Shown here: positions 9,295 to 18,117 of the stretch, in pieces
Layout: every line of letters starts with the position of its first letter
How positions within the stretch are numbered: the first letter of the stretch is position 1
Assembly: GCF_001510645.1 (NCBI RefSeq)
Contig: NZ_LMVB01000001.1
Span: 186,001 to 250,000, forward strand
Length of the DNA stretch: 64,000 nt
Origin: Paenibacillus sp. FJAT-29882
GTDB lineage: Bacteria; Bacillota; Bacilli; Bacillales; DSM-1321
Reading direction: 5' to 3'
Position numbers and translations under genes: made by a program
The notes under the pieces: generated by a model
What the model was told of the DNA's origin: nothing
Databases searched by the model: none
Seen by the model: only the letters and a program-made list of their open reading frames with translations

Positions 9295-10201
9295 GAGCTA
9301 AAGAATGGTTAGAATGGTTTTGTTCTTCTTGTCTATCTTTAATAACTATTAAGACCCCTAAGAGAATTAAAATAGAACCTATCCAAAAGGTTATACTAAT
9401 CGTTTCACCTAGTATTAACCATCCTAATAATGTTCCAACAACGGGTTGAACGAAGAAGAAAACTCCCCCACTGGAGGCATTTAGCATTTGTAATCCACGA
9501 CTCCATAATAGAAATGCAGTAGATGTCGATATTACACCCAAATAAATTAAGCCTCCCCAAATGGTTGGATTAGTTAAATCGTTTATATCAATTTGTGGTA
9601 ATTTTGGTATAACAAAAGGAGTTAGAACAACAACAGCAATTAAAGTAGCATAGGTTGTAACGACAATTTGTGAATAATCACTAGGTATACGTTTTATGAG
9701 TACAGACATTAACGCCCATGTTAATGCTGCGATAATAAGTGATACTCCACCAAGCATGCTAGACATATTAATATCATCAATTCCAACAATGGTGATCACA
9801 CCAATAGTGGCTAAACTAACTGAAATAGCCTTCTTTAAAGTTAAACGTTCTTTAAGGATTAAACTAGCAAATAAAACCATAAATGCTGGCGTTGTAGAAG
9901 TTATAATAGCACCCATTTGTGCAGTAGAAAGCATTGTACCTGTTTCTTGAGTAACAATGGAAATGACGTACCCTATAATTGCAATAGCAATTATAATACC
10001 AAAGTGACGTCTTTTAATTCTCCAATTTTGTCTAGTCACCAGTCCAATTATGACTAATGCAACTAGTGCTATTAAATAACGCATCCATACAAGTTCTAAT
10101 GGTGGTATGACTGCTACTAATATTTTAACGACAACATACATACCTCCCCAGATACTCGAAGCTAATATTAAATATAAAGAACCAATCAGTGTATTTTTCA
10201 T
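9290..10201 (-). CDS. DMT-superfamily (EamA) transporter
   Basis: Ten-helix drug/metabolite transporter of 303 residues built from two EamA repeats. The first begins LILASSIWGGMYVVVK; the second begins near LGGVSLIIAALTWALMSVLIK. The ATG has GGAGGGT upstream. The substrate cannot be predicted from sequence. It is unrelated in close sequence to the two decayed EamA copies at 10355 and 24799. The stop codon runs directly into a two-hairpin repeat element. Confidence 0.88.
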   Translation of the reverse strand: MKNTLIGSLYLILASSIWGGMYVVVKILVAVIPPLELVWMRYLIALVALVIIGLVTRQNWRIKRRHFGIIIAIAIIGYVISIVTQETGTMLSTAQMGAIITSTTPAFMVLFASLILKERLTLKKAISVSLATIGVITIVGIDDINMSSMLGGVSLIIAALTWALMSVLIKRIPSDYSQIVVTTYATLIAVVVLTPFVIPKLPQIDINDLTNPTIWGGLIYLGVISTSTAFLLWSRGLQMLNASSGGVFFFVQPVVGTLLGWLILGETISITFWIGSILILLGVLIVIKDRQEEQNHSNHSLAQ

Positions 10202-10239
10202 TTTTATACCCTCCGTTTTAATTTAGACTTTATATGCCC

Positions 10240-10278
10240 TAACGGAGAGAAACAGCTATTATAGTTTTCTCTCCATTA
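10240..10278. other. Hairpin upstream of the EamA gene
   Basis: Near-perfect inverted repeat TAACGGAGAGAAA / TTTTCTCTCCATTA in the leader region of the minus-strand EamA gene. There is no T run on either side, so a leader structure is as likely as a terminator. Nothing else is seen between 10202 and 10354. Confidence 0.4.
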
Positions 10279-10354
10279 AGAGTGGGAGAGTGCTACTGGT
10301 ACATCATTTTCGAATAATGGAGTCCAATACATTTTGAGTCACCTCTAGTCTAAT

Positions 10355-11150
10355 CTAACTGTAGATCTGTCTTTTATTGTAGAAGAAAACTACTAATAAT
10401 GATGCTGTTAAGGGTTCAGCTAATGAAAGTGTACCTGCCGTTGATGAAGGGACGTGGATAAGTCCTTTGGTAAAAAGAAAGTAGGTAATCTTAGTTGTGA
10501 TAATCCCAAGATGGAGACTTATAGCGACACCTCAGAGCCCAATGATCCAAGACATATCATACATAAATAAAAATGGAGATAAAAAAATCGCATTCAGAGT
10601 GAAAACAACTGCAACGATTGATAGTGATGAATAGTTCTTAACTAATTTTTTACTTACAAAAGTATAATATGCAAACGATACCCCAGCCAAAAGAGCCATC
10701 AAGATACCAAATGGGTCTACCTTTACTGCTTGTTTATTTATAAAGAGCATGAAACAACCAAGAATAGATAAGAGGGTAGAATACCACCATCCTTTAGACG
10801 GACTCTTTTTTAATACCATCCATTCTAGTACACCAGAAAAAATCGGTGCACTACCAATTGCTATTACAGTCCCAATCGCCACGCCAGTAATAGTGACCGC
10901 AGAGAAAAATAATGGTTGGTAAAACGCCATATTTAATGAAGCTAGTATGATTGCTTTAATTGGAAAATGCTTTACATTAAGTTGTCCTCGTATGAGAACA
11001 AATAATAATAATGAAACCCACCTACTGCTAGTCGAGTCGCCCCTATAGCAATTGGGTGTGCACTTTCAAGCGCAAAAGTCTGTACTGTACCAGTTGTTCC
11101 CAAAGAACTGCAGCGAGTAAAATCCAAAACGAAGATAATTTTCCATTCAT
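10355..11150 (-). pseudogene. Decayed EamA transporter (YbfH-like), copy 1
   Basis: Ten-helix transporter gene broken by at least three lesions. From the ATG at 11150 it reads MNGKLSSFWILLAAVLW, then loses one base before a GTTGTVQTFA-like segment. A second base is lost near GGF before the LLLFVLIRGQL region. The central part is intact as a 132-codon frame from MAFYQPLFFSA to MSWIIGL, then an in-frame TGA at 10532-10534 interrupts a sequence that continues GVAISLHLGIIT to a stop at 10357-10355. A close paralogue at 24799-25564 is also broken, and both lie downstream of AraC-type sequence. Confidence 0.85.
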
Positions 11151-11244
11151 ACGATTCACTCCAATAAAAAGAACGTTTAATCTCATAATAGAGAACTATT
11201 TATCATTTTTCTTTACTAAGATTAAGATTCTTTTTATCCAAACT

Positions 11245-11322
11245 TCATTTTTTTCGATACTTTTGTGGAGGGATCGCTTCGGATTTCACGAACCACCTTG
11301 TAAATGGGGACGAATTTTCAGT
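11245..11322 (-). pseudogene. C-terminal remnant of an AraC regulator (YbfI-like)
   Basis: The minus strand reads ENSSPFTRWFVKSEAIPPQK followed by YRKK and a stop. This is a close copy of the last helices of the intact AraC regulator ending at 25669. The rest of the gene is gone; the sequence upstream (11323 on) does not match. It shows that a second AraC-EamA module once stood here. Confidence 0.8.
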
Positions 11323-11473
11323 TGTTGCGGGGTCTGACCCTTGGATTTGGAATATCCCTCAAAACATTATACGAGCATGTTGAACCTAATTAAATTTCAA
11401 TAATGATAGGGAGAATCATTGGCATTCTCTTCGTATGTGTGAACACATATTGACCTACTGATTTTCTAATCTT

Positions 11474-11656
11474 TTGTTTCATTACATTCCATTGAAGTAC
11501 ATTCTCTTCATTTTATTAATTCTATATTGGGATGACTCATTCAATCAATGGTTTGATGGTCCTGATGATACGAATTATGTATTTTTGCAAATCCAACCTG
11601 AAACAATTCGAATTTTAAATAAACATGGTGAGGCACCAATAGAGCTTGAATTGTAA
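11474..11656 (+). pseudogene. Remnant of a pyridoxamine-oxidase-like (general stress) protein
   Basis: A 60-codon frame whose second half reads DDSFNQWFDGPDDTNYVFLQ then QPETIRIL. This resembles the C-terminus of small FMN-binding pyridoxamine 5-phosphate-oxidase-like proteins. The catalytic N-terminal barrel is missing, there is no good ribosome site, and the first dozen residues look random. The family call rests on the C-terminal pattern only. Confidence 0.5.
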
Positions 11657-11722
11657 TTGTTTTTAATCATGTTAGAGGCTAAAATGTTACAAAAAAAGTA
11701 GTTAATCTCCAATAGATGGAAC

Positions 11723-11767
11723 CACCCCTCCAATTTGTTAGACTATGGTAAACAATTGGAGGGGTGT
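11723..11767. terminator. Strong hairpin in an otherwise gene-poor stretch
   Basis: Arms CACCCCTCCAATTTGTT and AACAATTGGAGGGGTG with one mismatch and a short loop. It probably terminates the remnant at 11474-11656. A second palindrome, GTGTGAAACCGTGGTTTCACAC cut to its core GTGAAACC / GGTTTCAC, lies at 11831-11852. The rest of 11770-12060 holds no gene, only an AT tract near 11990. Confidence 0.55.
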
Positions 11768-12066
11768 TCATCTTTAAACATACGACTATGTTAAACAAGA
11801 TTGTTGTTAATAAGATTTTTGGGATTATTCGTGTGAAACCGTGGTTTCACACGCCTTTCAGCTGTGCTAAAATGAGCCCAAAATCAACAGCGTTATATAA
11901 CATAGCCAAACATTAATAAAAATCTATCAAATAAAGAAAGTGCTTTCAGATAATCTCTTTAGCAAAGTTGAAAAAACGACAATAGATTATATATATATAT
12001 ATAATACCTGTGCAACAAAGGTAAATACACCTCAACTGGACATCGCCACTCATTCAATTGCAAAGA

Positions 12067-12768
12067 TTATTGGTAGAAATCTTTAATTAACATTGGATTT
12101 AAAATTAAGCGTCCCTTTTCATCTTTTTCAATTAAATTTTGCATAATGAACTTGTTCATAATTCGACTCACTGTTTCACGTGAAAAGCCAATCATATTCG
12201 CTAAATCTTTGACTTGAAAAGAAGTTAAAAATAATATTTTCTGATTGGATAGTGTTACGGCGTAATTTCTGGCTAACCGTAGTAATAAGTTTATGACTTG
12301 CTCCTCACTCGTAAAAAAGATCTTATCTTCCAAACGAGATCGTAAATCAATAATTTGTTCACCAACCATCTTAAACAAAATAGCATAAAGTTTTGGATAT
12401 TTTTCAAGTAATTGCTCGAAATAAAAAATAGGTATGGAAAGGACGGTAGCATCCTCTAAAACATAGGCGTTCGTTAGATAATGCGTATGATCTTCAAAGA
12501 AATAATCTTGTGGGAACAATTCTCCTTCCTTATAAATCCCGACAATTAATTCTCTCCCTTTACCATCAATTTTATATACTTTGATTTTTCCTCTACATAA
12601 AAAATAAAGTGATTGCATCGGATCGCCTTGCATAAAGAGGTGGTGATTTTTAACTTTATCTTTCAGGCTGCAATATTTAAGTAAATCATTAATTTGTTCC
12701 TCATATAATTCATAAAAAAATGGCAATAACCGCAATTGCTCATCCAACTGTTTTTTTTCTTTCAACAT
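12067..12768 (-). CDS. Crp/Fnr-family transcriptional regulator
   Basis: Regulator of 233 residues. An N-terminal cyclic-nucleotide-binding-type barrel (about 15-135) contains IVGIYKEGELFPQDYFFED, followed by a long dimer helix and a C-terminal winged helix. The recognition helix GFSRETVSRIMNKF carries the E..SR pattern that reads GTGA half-sites. There is no N-terminal Cys cluster, so it is not an oxygen-sensing [4Fe-4S] Fnr. It is divergent from the iron/heme operon, and two GTGA-N6-TCAC palindromes lie between them, suggesting control of itself and that operon. The effector is unknown. Confidence 0.88.
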   Translation of the reverse strand: MLKEKKQLDEQLRLLPFFYELYEEQINDLLKYCSLKDKVKNHHLFMQGDPMQSLYFLCRGKIKVYKIDGKGRELIVGIYKEGELFPQDYFFEDHTHYLTNAYVLEDATVLSIPIFYFEQLLEKYPKLYAILFKMVGEQIIDLRSRLEDKIFFTSEEQVINLLLRLARNYAVTLSNQKILFLTSFQVKDLANMIGFSRETVSRIMNKFIMQNLIEKDEKGRLILNPMLIKDFYQ

Positions 12769-12800
12769 TGTAAAGCAGCCCCCCTAATTAACTACTATAA

Positions 12801-12814
12801 GTGATGTAAATCAC
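12801..12814. promoter_or_regulatory. Crp/Fnr-type operator 1
   Basis: Perfect-arm palindrome GTGATGTAAATCAC, 33 bases upstream of the Crp/Fnr gene. The spacing fits autoregulation. Confidence 0.65.
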
Positions 12815-12819
12815 GTATT

Positions 12820-12838
12820 TGAAAATGATTATCAATTA
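12820..12838. promoter_or_regulatory. Fur box 1 in the divergent control region
   Basis: TGAAAATGATTATCAATTA closely matches the GATAATGATTATCATTATC Fur consensus. It adjoins Crp/Fnr operator 1, so iron and the Crp/Fnr signal are likely read together. Confidence 0.65.
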
Positions 12839-12895
12839 TAATGAATCGTGATGTGAATTCCAATTTCGACATAATATGTAAAAATACGTTGATTC

Positions 12896-12909
12896 GTGAT
12901 TTTAATCAC
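12896..12909. promoter_or_regulatory. Crp/Fnr-type operator 2
   Basis: GTGATTTTAATCAC, same arms as operator 1, placed about 135 bases upstream of the lipoprotein gene. Confidence 0.65.
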
Positions 12910-12948
12910 ACCTTATCTAAATGCTATCACCTATAATGACAATTAGTT

Positions 12949-12967
12949 GATAATGATATTCATTCTC
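12949..12967. promoter_or_regulatory. Fur box 2 upstream of the iron/heme operon
   Basis: GATAATGATATTCATTCTC matches most positions of the Fur consensus and lies 75 to 93 bases upstream of the first gene, where it would cover a promoter. Confidence 0.75.
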
Positions 12968-13041
12968 ATCTTAATGTAGTTTTCAGAATAAATCAAAACA
13001 TTATTTGGAATTTTATTAGCTTACTGGATAAATGAGGAAAT

Positions 13042-14004
13042 GTGGTGAGGGCTAGTTTGAGAATACGTGGTAGTTTAGTCATTATTTTTTGTTTGTTACT
13101 TATTGTGGGCTGTTCGAATCAGGTAGGTAGTATGAATGAAAACGAACAAGCACGCATTACGGTTACAGATCATGCAGATCGGGAAGTTAAATTTGCTGAA
13201 CCACCAAAGCGAATTGTTTCACTTGTTCAAGGGGATATGGATATTCTCTATCAACTCGGTGCAGAAATTGTTGGCGGACCAACCGTTAGTAAAGATTTAC
13301 TCCCAACGGAACTGGCGAATATAGAACAAGTAGGTACAGCACATGAAGCCGATTTCGAGAAAATTGTTAGTTTAAAACCAGATTTAATTATCGGTCACGC
13401 TGGGCTAAATATGAAAGATATAAGTACAGTAGAATCATTAGGGTTGAAGATGTTTTTAACGAATAGCAATAGCTATGAATCCATTCTTGAAGTAATTGAT
13501 CAATATGGGAAAATACTCGAACGTGAAAATGAAGCAAAGGAAATGATTGCTGAAATAGAAGCGAAGAAAAAGGAAATTGAACAGAAACCATTAACGAAGG
13601 ATGTTCGCGCATTGATTATTTATGGAACAACCGATTTATTCTTGGCGGCATTACCAACATCTCTTTCTGGCGATTTATTGGCTACTGTTGGTGGAGAAAA
13701 TGTTGCTAGTGATCTTCCGGGAATTGAAAGTTACCCAGATTATGCACAGTTAAGCATGGAACGGGTCATCGAAGCAAATCCGGATGTCATTTATTTTATT
13801 ACACATGGTGAGCCAGAAGCTGTTAAAGAGAAGTTCGAGTCAGAATTGAAATCGAATCCATCATGGAAAAAAATAAAAGCGTTGGAAAATGACAATTTTG
13901 TCCTCCTACCATATGAATTGTTCGGGACGAATCCCGGTCCAAAACTTGCAGAATCACTAACTTACATAAGGGAGAATTTAGAAAGTATTGCAGCTGAGAA
14001 TTAG
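13042..14004 (+). CDS. Iron-siderophore/heme ABC transporter, substrate-binding lipoprotein
   Basis: Class III (BtuF/FhuD-type) binding protein of 320 residues. A signal peptide ends in the lipobox IVGC, with lipidated Cys at residue 24. Typical first-lobe pattern is PKRIVSLVQGDMDILYQLG; the last strand is NDNFVLLPYELFG. The start is uncertain: GTG at 13042 or 13045, or TTG at 13060 preceded by GTGAGGG. The gene heads an operon with permease, ATPase, IsdG-type monooxygenase and ferrochelatase, so heme is the likeliest ligand, but a siderophore cannot be excluded. Fur box 2 and Crp/Fnr operator 2 lie upstream. Confidence 0.87.
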   Translation: MVRASLRIRGSLVIIFCLLLIVGCSNQVGSMNENEQARITVTDHADREVKFAEPPKRIVSLVQGDMDILYQLGAEIVGGPTVSKDLLPTELANIEQVGTAHEADFEKIVSLKPDLIIGHAGLNMKDISTVESLGLKMFLTNSNSYESILEVIDQYGKILERENEAKEMIAEIEAKKKEIEQKPLTKDVRALIIYGTTDLFLAALPTSLSGDLLATVGGENVASDLPGIESYPDYAQLSMERVIEANPDVIYFITHGEPEAVKEKFESELKSNPSWKKIKALENDNFVLLPYELFGTNPGPKLAESLTYIRENLESIAAEN

Positions 14005-14043
14005 AGTTGTTTTACATCTAGGACCGTAAGGAAGGAGAACGAA

Positions 14044-15117
14044 ATGAAGGAAGCTGAGCAAATTGATGCTGGAAGTGAAGAAAAGATTTTAGATGCGAAT
14101 CAAGAAGCGAAAAAAGTAGATCCAAGAAGAAAAAAAAGGCTGCGAACATTATGGATATTTACTTTACTATGCGTTTTAGCAATCATCTATGGGATTATGG
14201 CAGGTTCTGTACCGATTCCTTTAAAAGATGTTTGGGGCGCGCTTTTTTCTACTGCTGATACGATGGAAAGGCAAATTGTTTGGGATTTACGATTGCCGCG
14301 ATTATTAACAGGTTTACTTGTCGGCGCTTGTTTAGCTGTATCTGGCGCTTTATTGCAAGGTGTTATGCGAAATCCGTTAGCAGATCCGGGCATTATCGGT
14401 GTCTCGGCTGGAGCGGGTTTAGTTGCTGTAATTATGATGATCCTGTTTCCACAATATATACAATTTCTACCGTTAGGTGCTTTTTTAGGCTCACTTATTG
14501 CAGCATTAACGATTTACTTTGTTGCGTGGGATGGTGGTGTTTCCCCGTTGCGAATGATATTAGCAGGTGTTGCGATTAATTCCTTATTAGGGGCTGTTAT
14601 GTCAACGATCATGATTTTATATAGTGATCGAGTTCAAGCTGTACTCCCTTGGTTAGTAGGTGGTCTTTCAGGTAGAAGTTGGCCGCATTTTCAAATTATT
14701 TGGCCATATGCAGTAATCGGTCTAATACTGTCCATTTTTGCTATCAAACAAGCGAATATTATGATGTTAGGTGATGAAGTGGCAAGATTAGTAGGAGATA
14801 AAGTAGAGCGAAGTCGCTTCATCCTTATTTTATTAGCTACTTTTCTAGCAGGAGTTGCCGTTAGTGTTGCCGGTTTAATAAGCTTTGTTGGACTAGTTGT
14901 TCCACATTTTATCAGGATGATTGTCGGCACTGACTACCGTTATCTCCTACCGATTTCAGCAATAGCTGGTGCTTTTCTCGTTATGTTTGCTGATACAATC
15001 GCCAGAAGTTGGTTTGATCCAATCGAACTTCCAGTAGGCATTCTGTTATCCGCAATTGGTGCTCCGTTCTTTCTTTATTTATTACGAGGAGGGATCAAAG
15101 GATGGAAAACATCTTAA
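14044..15117 (+). CDS. FecCD-family ABC permease
   Basis: Membrane subunit of the first iron/heme importer, 357 residues. An unusual 35-residue charged cytoplasmic head precedes about ten helices. Family motifs include DLRLPRLLTGLLVGACLAVS, GVMRNPLADPGIIG (ATPase-coupling region) and LISFVGLVVPHFIR. The ribosome site AAGGAAGGAG is strong. It overlaps the ATPase start by 16 bases, showing translational coupling. Confidence 0.92.
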   Translation: MKEAEQIDAGSEEKILDANQEAKKVDPRRKKRLRTLWIFTLLCVLAIIYGIMAGSVPIPLKDVWGALFSTADTMERQIVWDLRLPRLLTGLLVGACLAVSGALLQGVMRNPLADPGIIGVSAGAGLVAVIMMILFPQYIQFLPLGAFLGSLIAALTIYFVAWDGGVSPLRMILAGVAINSLLGAVMSTIMILYSDRVQAVLPWLVGGLSGRSWPHFQIIWPYAVIGLILSIFAIKQANIMMLGDEVARLVGDKVERSRFILILLATFLAGVAVSVAGLISFVGLVVPHFIRMIVGTDYRYLLPISAIAGAFLVMFADTIARSWFDPIELPVGILLSAIGAPFFLYLLRGGIKGWKTS

Positions 15118-15911
15118 AAGCGGATCAACTTTCTTATCGCTACACAGATACATACTGCATTAAAGATTTTTCGATTTCCTTTAACAAAGGGGAGAAGGTC
15201 AGTATTATTGGCCCTAATGGTTCGGGAAAGTCTACGATCCTACGCCTTCTAACTAGACTATTAAAATCTGAAACAGGAACCGTTTTGTTAGAAGGGGAAA
15301 AGATGAACCAAATGAAAGAAAAAGAGATTGCGAAAAAGCTTGCGATGTTGCCGCAAGTGAATAATCACAAATTAGACTTAACAGTGAGAGATTTAGTAAC
15401 GCATGGACGCAATCCTTATTTGAAATGGTTTGAAGAACCGAATGCAGAGCATCAAACACATATAGATTGGGCGCTCGCAGTTACTAATTTAACGAAGTTC
15501 CAACATCGGCCACTACTAGCATTATCAGGAGGTGAAAGACAAAGAGCATGGATTGCGATGGCAATTGCACAAACACCGCAAATCTTAATTTTAGATGAAC
15601 CAACAAGTTATTTAGATATTTCTCATCAAATCGAAGTCATGGAGCTATTAGAAGATTTAAATCGTTCACTAGGTATGACCATTATTATGGTTTTGCATGA
15701 TCTCAATCAAGCAGCCAGGTACAGCGCTCGTTTGATTGCTATGAAAAATGGAAAGGTGGTGAGGCAAGGCACACCTAGTGACGTATTTGATTCCGATTTT
15801 TTTAGAGAAGTCTTTGCTATAGAAGCAACCGTACACCTTGATGGAGATAAACCGATTTATACACCGATAGGCTTAGTACAAAGAAAACAAAAAAAGATTG
15901 GAGAAATGTAA
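15102..15911 (+). CDS. ABC ATPase of the first iron/heme importer
   Basis: FepC/FhuC-type ATPase of 269 residues. Walker A is GPNGSGKS, the signature is LSGGERQRAWIAMAIAQ, Walker B is ILILDEPTSYLDI, and the H-loop is VLHDLNQAARY. The start ATG follows AGGAGGG inside the permease end. It is followed one base later by the IsdG-type gene, so all are one transcript. Closest in style to the second ATPase of the island at 22895. Confidence 0.93.
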   Translation: MENILKADQLSYRYTDTYCIKDFSISFNKGEKVSIIGPNGSGKSTILRLLTRLLKSETGTVLLEGEKMNQMKEKEIAKKLAMLPQVNNHKLDLTVRDLVTHGRNPYLKWFEEPNAEHQTHIDWALAVTNLTKFQHRPLLALSGGERQRAWIAMAIAQTPQILILDEPTSYLDISHQIEVMELLEDLNRSLGMTIIMVLHDLNQAARYSARLIAMKNGKVVRQGTPSDVFDSDFFREVFAIEATVHLDGDKPIYTPIGLVQRKQKKIGEM

Positions 15912-15912
15912 A

Positions 15913-16242
15913 ATGTTTGTAATTACAAATACGTTAAAGGTGAAAAAAGGATTTGAAGAAAAAGTGTTAGCTCGCTTTGACCGACTAGGGGGAATTGAGG
16001 AAACACCGGGATTTATTTTGCTAAATGTATTTAAAACAAGAGGAACAAAGGATTATGACGAGTTTACAATTTTTTCGAAATGGGCGTCTAAAGAAGCGCA
16101 TGATCAATGGACAAAAACAGAATCCTTTAGAAAATCTCATAGTGGTGAACGATCTGAGTATATTCTTGATTTTAGCTTAGGTTTTTATGATGTAGTGGCA
16201 GAAAAAGTAGGCACAAATAAATCACCACAAGATGTTTTGTAA
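15913..16242 (+). CDS. isdG: IsdG-type heme-degrading monooxygenase
   Basis: Cytoplasmic heme oxygenase of the antibiotic-biosynthesis-monooxygenase fold, 109 residues from the ATG at 15913. The three residues essential in staphylococcal IsdG (N7, W67, H77) appear here as N6 (ITNTL), W66 (DQW) and H76 (KSH), each offset by one. It opens heme to release iron for the importer encoded just upstream. The frame also opens at a TTG at 15898 inside the ATPase gene; the ATG has GGAG upstream and gives the expected N-terminus. HmoA/HmoB naming is an alternative. Confidence 0.87.
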   Translation: MFVITNTLKVKKGFEEKVLARFDRLGGIEETPGFILLNVFKTRGTKDYDEFTIFSKWASKEAHDQWTKTESFRKSHSGERSEYILDFSLGFYDVVAEKVGTNKSPQDVL

Positions 16243-16292
16243 CAAATAAATTTAGCAAAAAATAAACGATGGAGAAAGAAGAGAATAGCCAA

Positions 16293-17219
16293 ATGTATGG
16301 AATGATTTTAATGTCATATGGTGGCCCTGAAAGCATGGATGGAATCGAATCATTTTTCACTCATATTCTTCAGGGGAGAAAACCATCGCCAGAACAGTTA
16401 AAGCCAATAACTGCACAATATGTCGCACTAGGAACACCTGATCCATTAAGAACAAAGACAAAACGCCAAGCAGAGGCACTAGAATATGTTCTGAAACAAA
16501 GTGGGCTATCAGAAGTGAAAGTGTATCCAGCGTATAAGCATGCAGCTCCTTTTATCGAGGATACAATTGGTCAAATGATTGAAGAAGGTGTTACACAAAT
16601 TGTCACATTGCCTATGACGCCATTTTATACAGAAAAGGGAGTTGGTCAATATCAAAGAACTGTCCAAGAAGAATTGGCCAATAGACAGCAAACAATCCCT
16701 GTTTACCACATTGATAATTGGCATTTACACCCAGAATATATCACAGTAATTGCAAGTCGTGTCCAAGAGGCATTGAACTGGTTACCACAGTCAGCTCGAG
16801 AAGAATCGACGATCGTCTTTACAGCACATAGCCAACCAGGAACAGAAGAAAAGCATGAAGTATATGTGCGACAGTTTACGGAATTAGCTGAACAAGTAGC
16901 TTTGCAACTACATGTAAATAATTGGAGAATTGCGTATAGAAGTGCAAGACACAAACAAAATTGGCTAGGACCTGATATTAAGGATGTCGTTCGTGAAGAA
17001 GCGGAAACGGGAAGTAAAGGAGTGGTAGCATGTGAGCTGCTCTCTTTAACAAACAATATCGAAACGCTTCAAGAGATTGGAAAGGATTGTCAAGATGTTG
17101 CTAGTGAAGTAGGCATCCACTACGTGCGTACAGAGTTTCTTGATGATTCTTTTGATTTAATTTGTGCGCTAGCAAATATTACGAAAGAAAAATTAAGTCG
17201 ATTAGAACTAAAAGTGTAA
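16293..17219 (+). CDS. hemH: Ferrochelatase (coproporphyrin ferrochelatase type)
   Basis: Chelatase of 308 residues in class I ferrochelatase style. The catalytic His (B. subtilis H183) is H179 in VFTAHSQPG, the acidic partner (E264) is E257 in NNIETL, and the active-site Tyr is Y9 in LMSYGGP. It has SQP where most have SLP. The in-frame ATG at 16269 has no ribosome site; the ATG at 16293 has GAAGAG upstream and gives the normal N-terminus. Its position inside a heme-uptake operon, with no other hem genes, is unusual. It may reload iron, swap metals on imported porphyrin, or simply be the cell's ferrochelatase. Confidence 0.87.
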   Translation: MYGMILMSYGGPESMDGIESFFTHILQGRKPSPEQLKPITAQYVALGTPDPLRTKTKRQAEALEYVLKQSGLSEVKVYPAYKHAAPFIEDTIGQMIEEGVTQIVTLPMTPFYTEKGVGQYQRTVQEELANRQQTIPVYHIDNWHLHPEYITVIASRVQEALNWLPQSAREESTIVFTAHSQPGTEEKHEVYVRQFTELAEQVALQLHVNNWRIAYRSARHKQNWLGPDIKDVVREEAETGSKGVVACELLSLTNNIETLQEIGKDCQDVASEVGIHYVRTEFLDDSFDLICALANITKEKLSRLELKV

Positions 17220-17245
17220 ATAAAGAAATGAAGCAACAATCTAAA

Positions 17246-17277
17246 TTTGGTGATGCTTTTTGCTTCACCAAAAAATA
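17246..17277 (+). terminator. Terminator of the first iron/heme operon
   Basis: TTTGGTGA / TCACCAAA arms followed by AAAAAATAAAT; the T-run is weak but position and stem fit the operon end. Confidence 0.55.
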
Positions 17278-17286
17278 AATTTATAA

Positions 17287-17306
17287 ATGATAATGATAAT
17301 CAAATT
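17287..17306. promoter_or_regulatory. Fur box 3 upstream of isdC
   Basis: ATGATAATGATAATCAAATT matches the Fur consensus core GATAATGATAATCA exactly. It lies 23 bases before the isdC start, overlapping where a promoter would clear. Confidence 0.8.
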
Positions 17307-17328
17307 CAATATGGAGGCTCGATTAATT

Positions 17329-18099
17329 ATGAAAAATAAAATGATTTTTTTCGTTCTATTAATTGCTGTTTTCTTTGCTTCAATTGCTGTTCCAAATGTA
17401 GAGGCAGCTGGTAAGTTAGCGGATGGAACATATAAAGCCAATTACACAATTTTAAAAGGGGATAACGATTCAGCATCAATGGCAAATGACTACTTTTTGA
17501 AACCGGCCACATTAAATGTTAAAAACGGTACGATCCAAGTTCAAATCAAAGTAAAACAAAGTGATTGGATTAAAGAATTATCCATTAATGGAAGCCCGGT
17601 CAAAGTCGTTAGTCAAGATAGCGCTTCAGATACAAGAGTCATTCAATTTAGCGCAACTGATTTATCAAAACCGGTCGAATCAAAAATGCACGTTCTAATC
17701 GAAGACTATAATTATGACAATCGCTATACTGTAAGATTTTCATTCGATACGAACAGCATTCAAGGAAATGCCGCAGCTCCTGCTGAAAAGAACCAAAATA
17801 CTACAACAGAAAATACTACAACAGAAAAGACTACAACTTCAGATAAATCATCAACTTCTGAAAAAACATCAAATTCTGGTAAATCATCAGGCTCAGACAA
17901 ATCAACAACTTCTGGTGGATCAAGTGATACAACAACTAAAGAAAATAATCAAGGAACAAAAAGTGATTCAAGTGACAATAGTCAAACTGAACCAGTAGCA
18001 AACCCAAAAACAGGAGATAACACAGGAGTTGGCATCCTAATCGTCTTACTTCTTTCATCTCTAGGATTAGCTTATAAATTGAAAGCAAAAAGAATTTAA
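17329..18099 (+). CDS. isdC: IsdC-like NEAT protein with NPKTG sortase-B signal
   Basis: Cell-wall heme-binding protein of 256 residues. Order: signal peptide (1-27), one NEAT domain (about 28-145), a Ser/Thr/Lys-rich linker, sorting motif NPKTG at 225-229, a hydrophobic helix and a KAKRI tail. The NEAT domain keeps the lid motif ASMANDYF and the heme-ligating YDNRY (Y129, Y133). NPKTG-type signals are used by sortase B, which is encoded downstream at 23694. GGAGG precedes the ATG at 17329; the frame opens earlier at 17287 but over the Fur box. It receives heme from outer NEAT proteins by family analogy. Confidence 0.93.
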   Translation: MKNKMIFFVLLIAVFFASIAVPNVEAAGKLADGTYKANYTILKGDNDSASMANDYFLKPATLNVKNGTIQVQIKVKQSDWIKELSINGSPVKVVSQDSASDTRVIQFSATDLSKPVESKMHVLIEDYNYDNRYTVRFSFDTNSIQGNAAAPAEKNQNTTTENTTTEKTTTSDKSSTSEKTSNSGKSSGSDKSTTSGGSSDTTTKENNQGTKSDSSDNSQTEPVANPKTGDNTGVGILIVLLLSSLGLAYKLKAKRI

Positions 18100-18117
18100 T
18101 TAAAGGGGATATGTCAG

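Noticed and set aside
10532..10930. 132-codon frame as an independent short EamA protein
   Set aside because: It is the middle of a ten-helix transporter whose flanking parts are readable in other frames and after a TGA, so it is a pseudogene piece.
11056..11337. 93-codon plus-strand frame
   Set aside because: It lies opposite the EamA pseudogene and AraC remnant and has no protein-like features.
11988..12004. AT dinucleotide run as an origin or regulatory element
   Set aside because: Short simple repeat in a gene-poor AT-rich stretch; no DnaA boxes seen.
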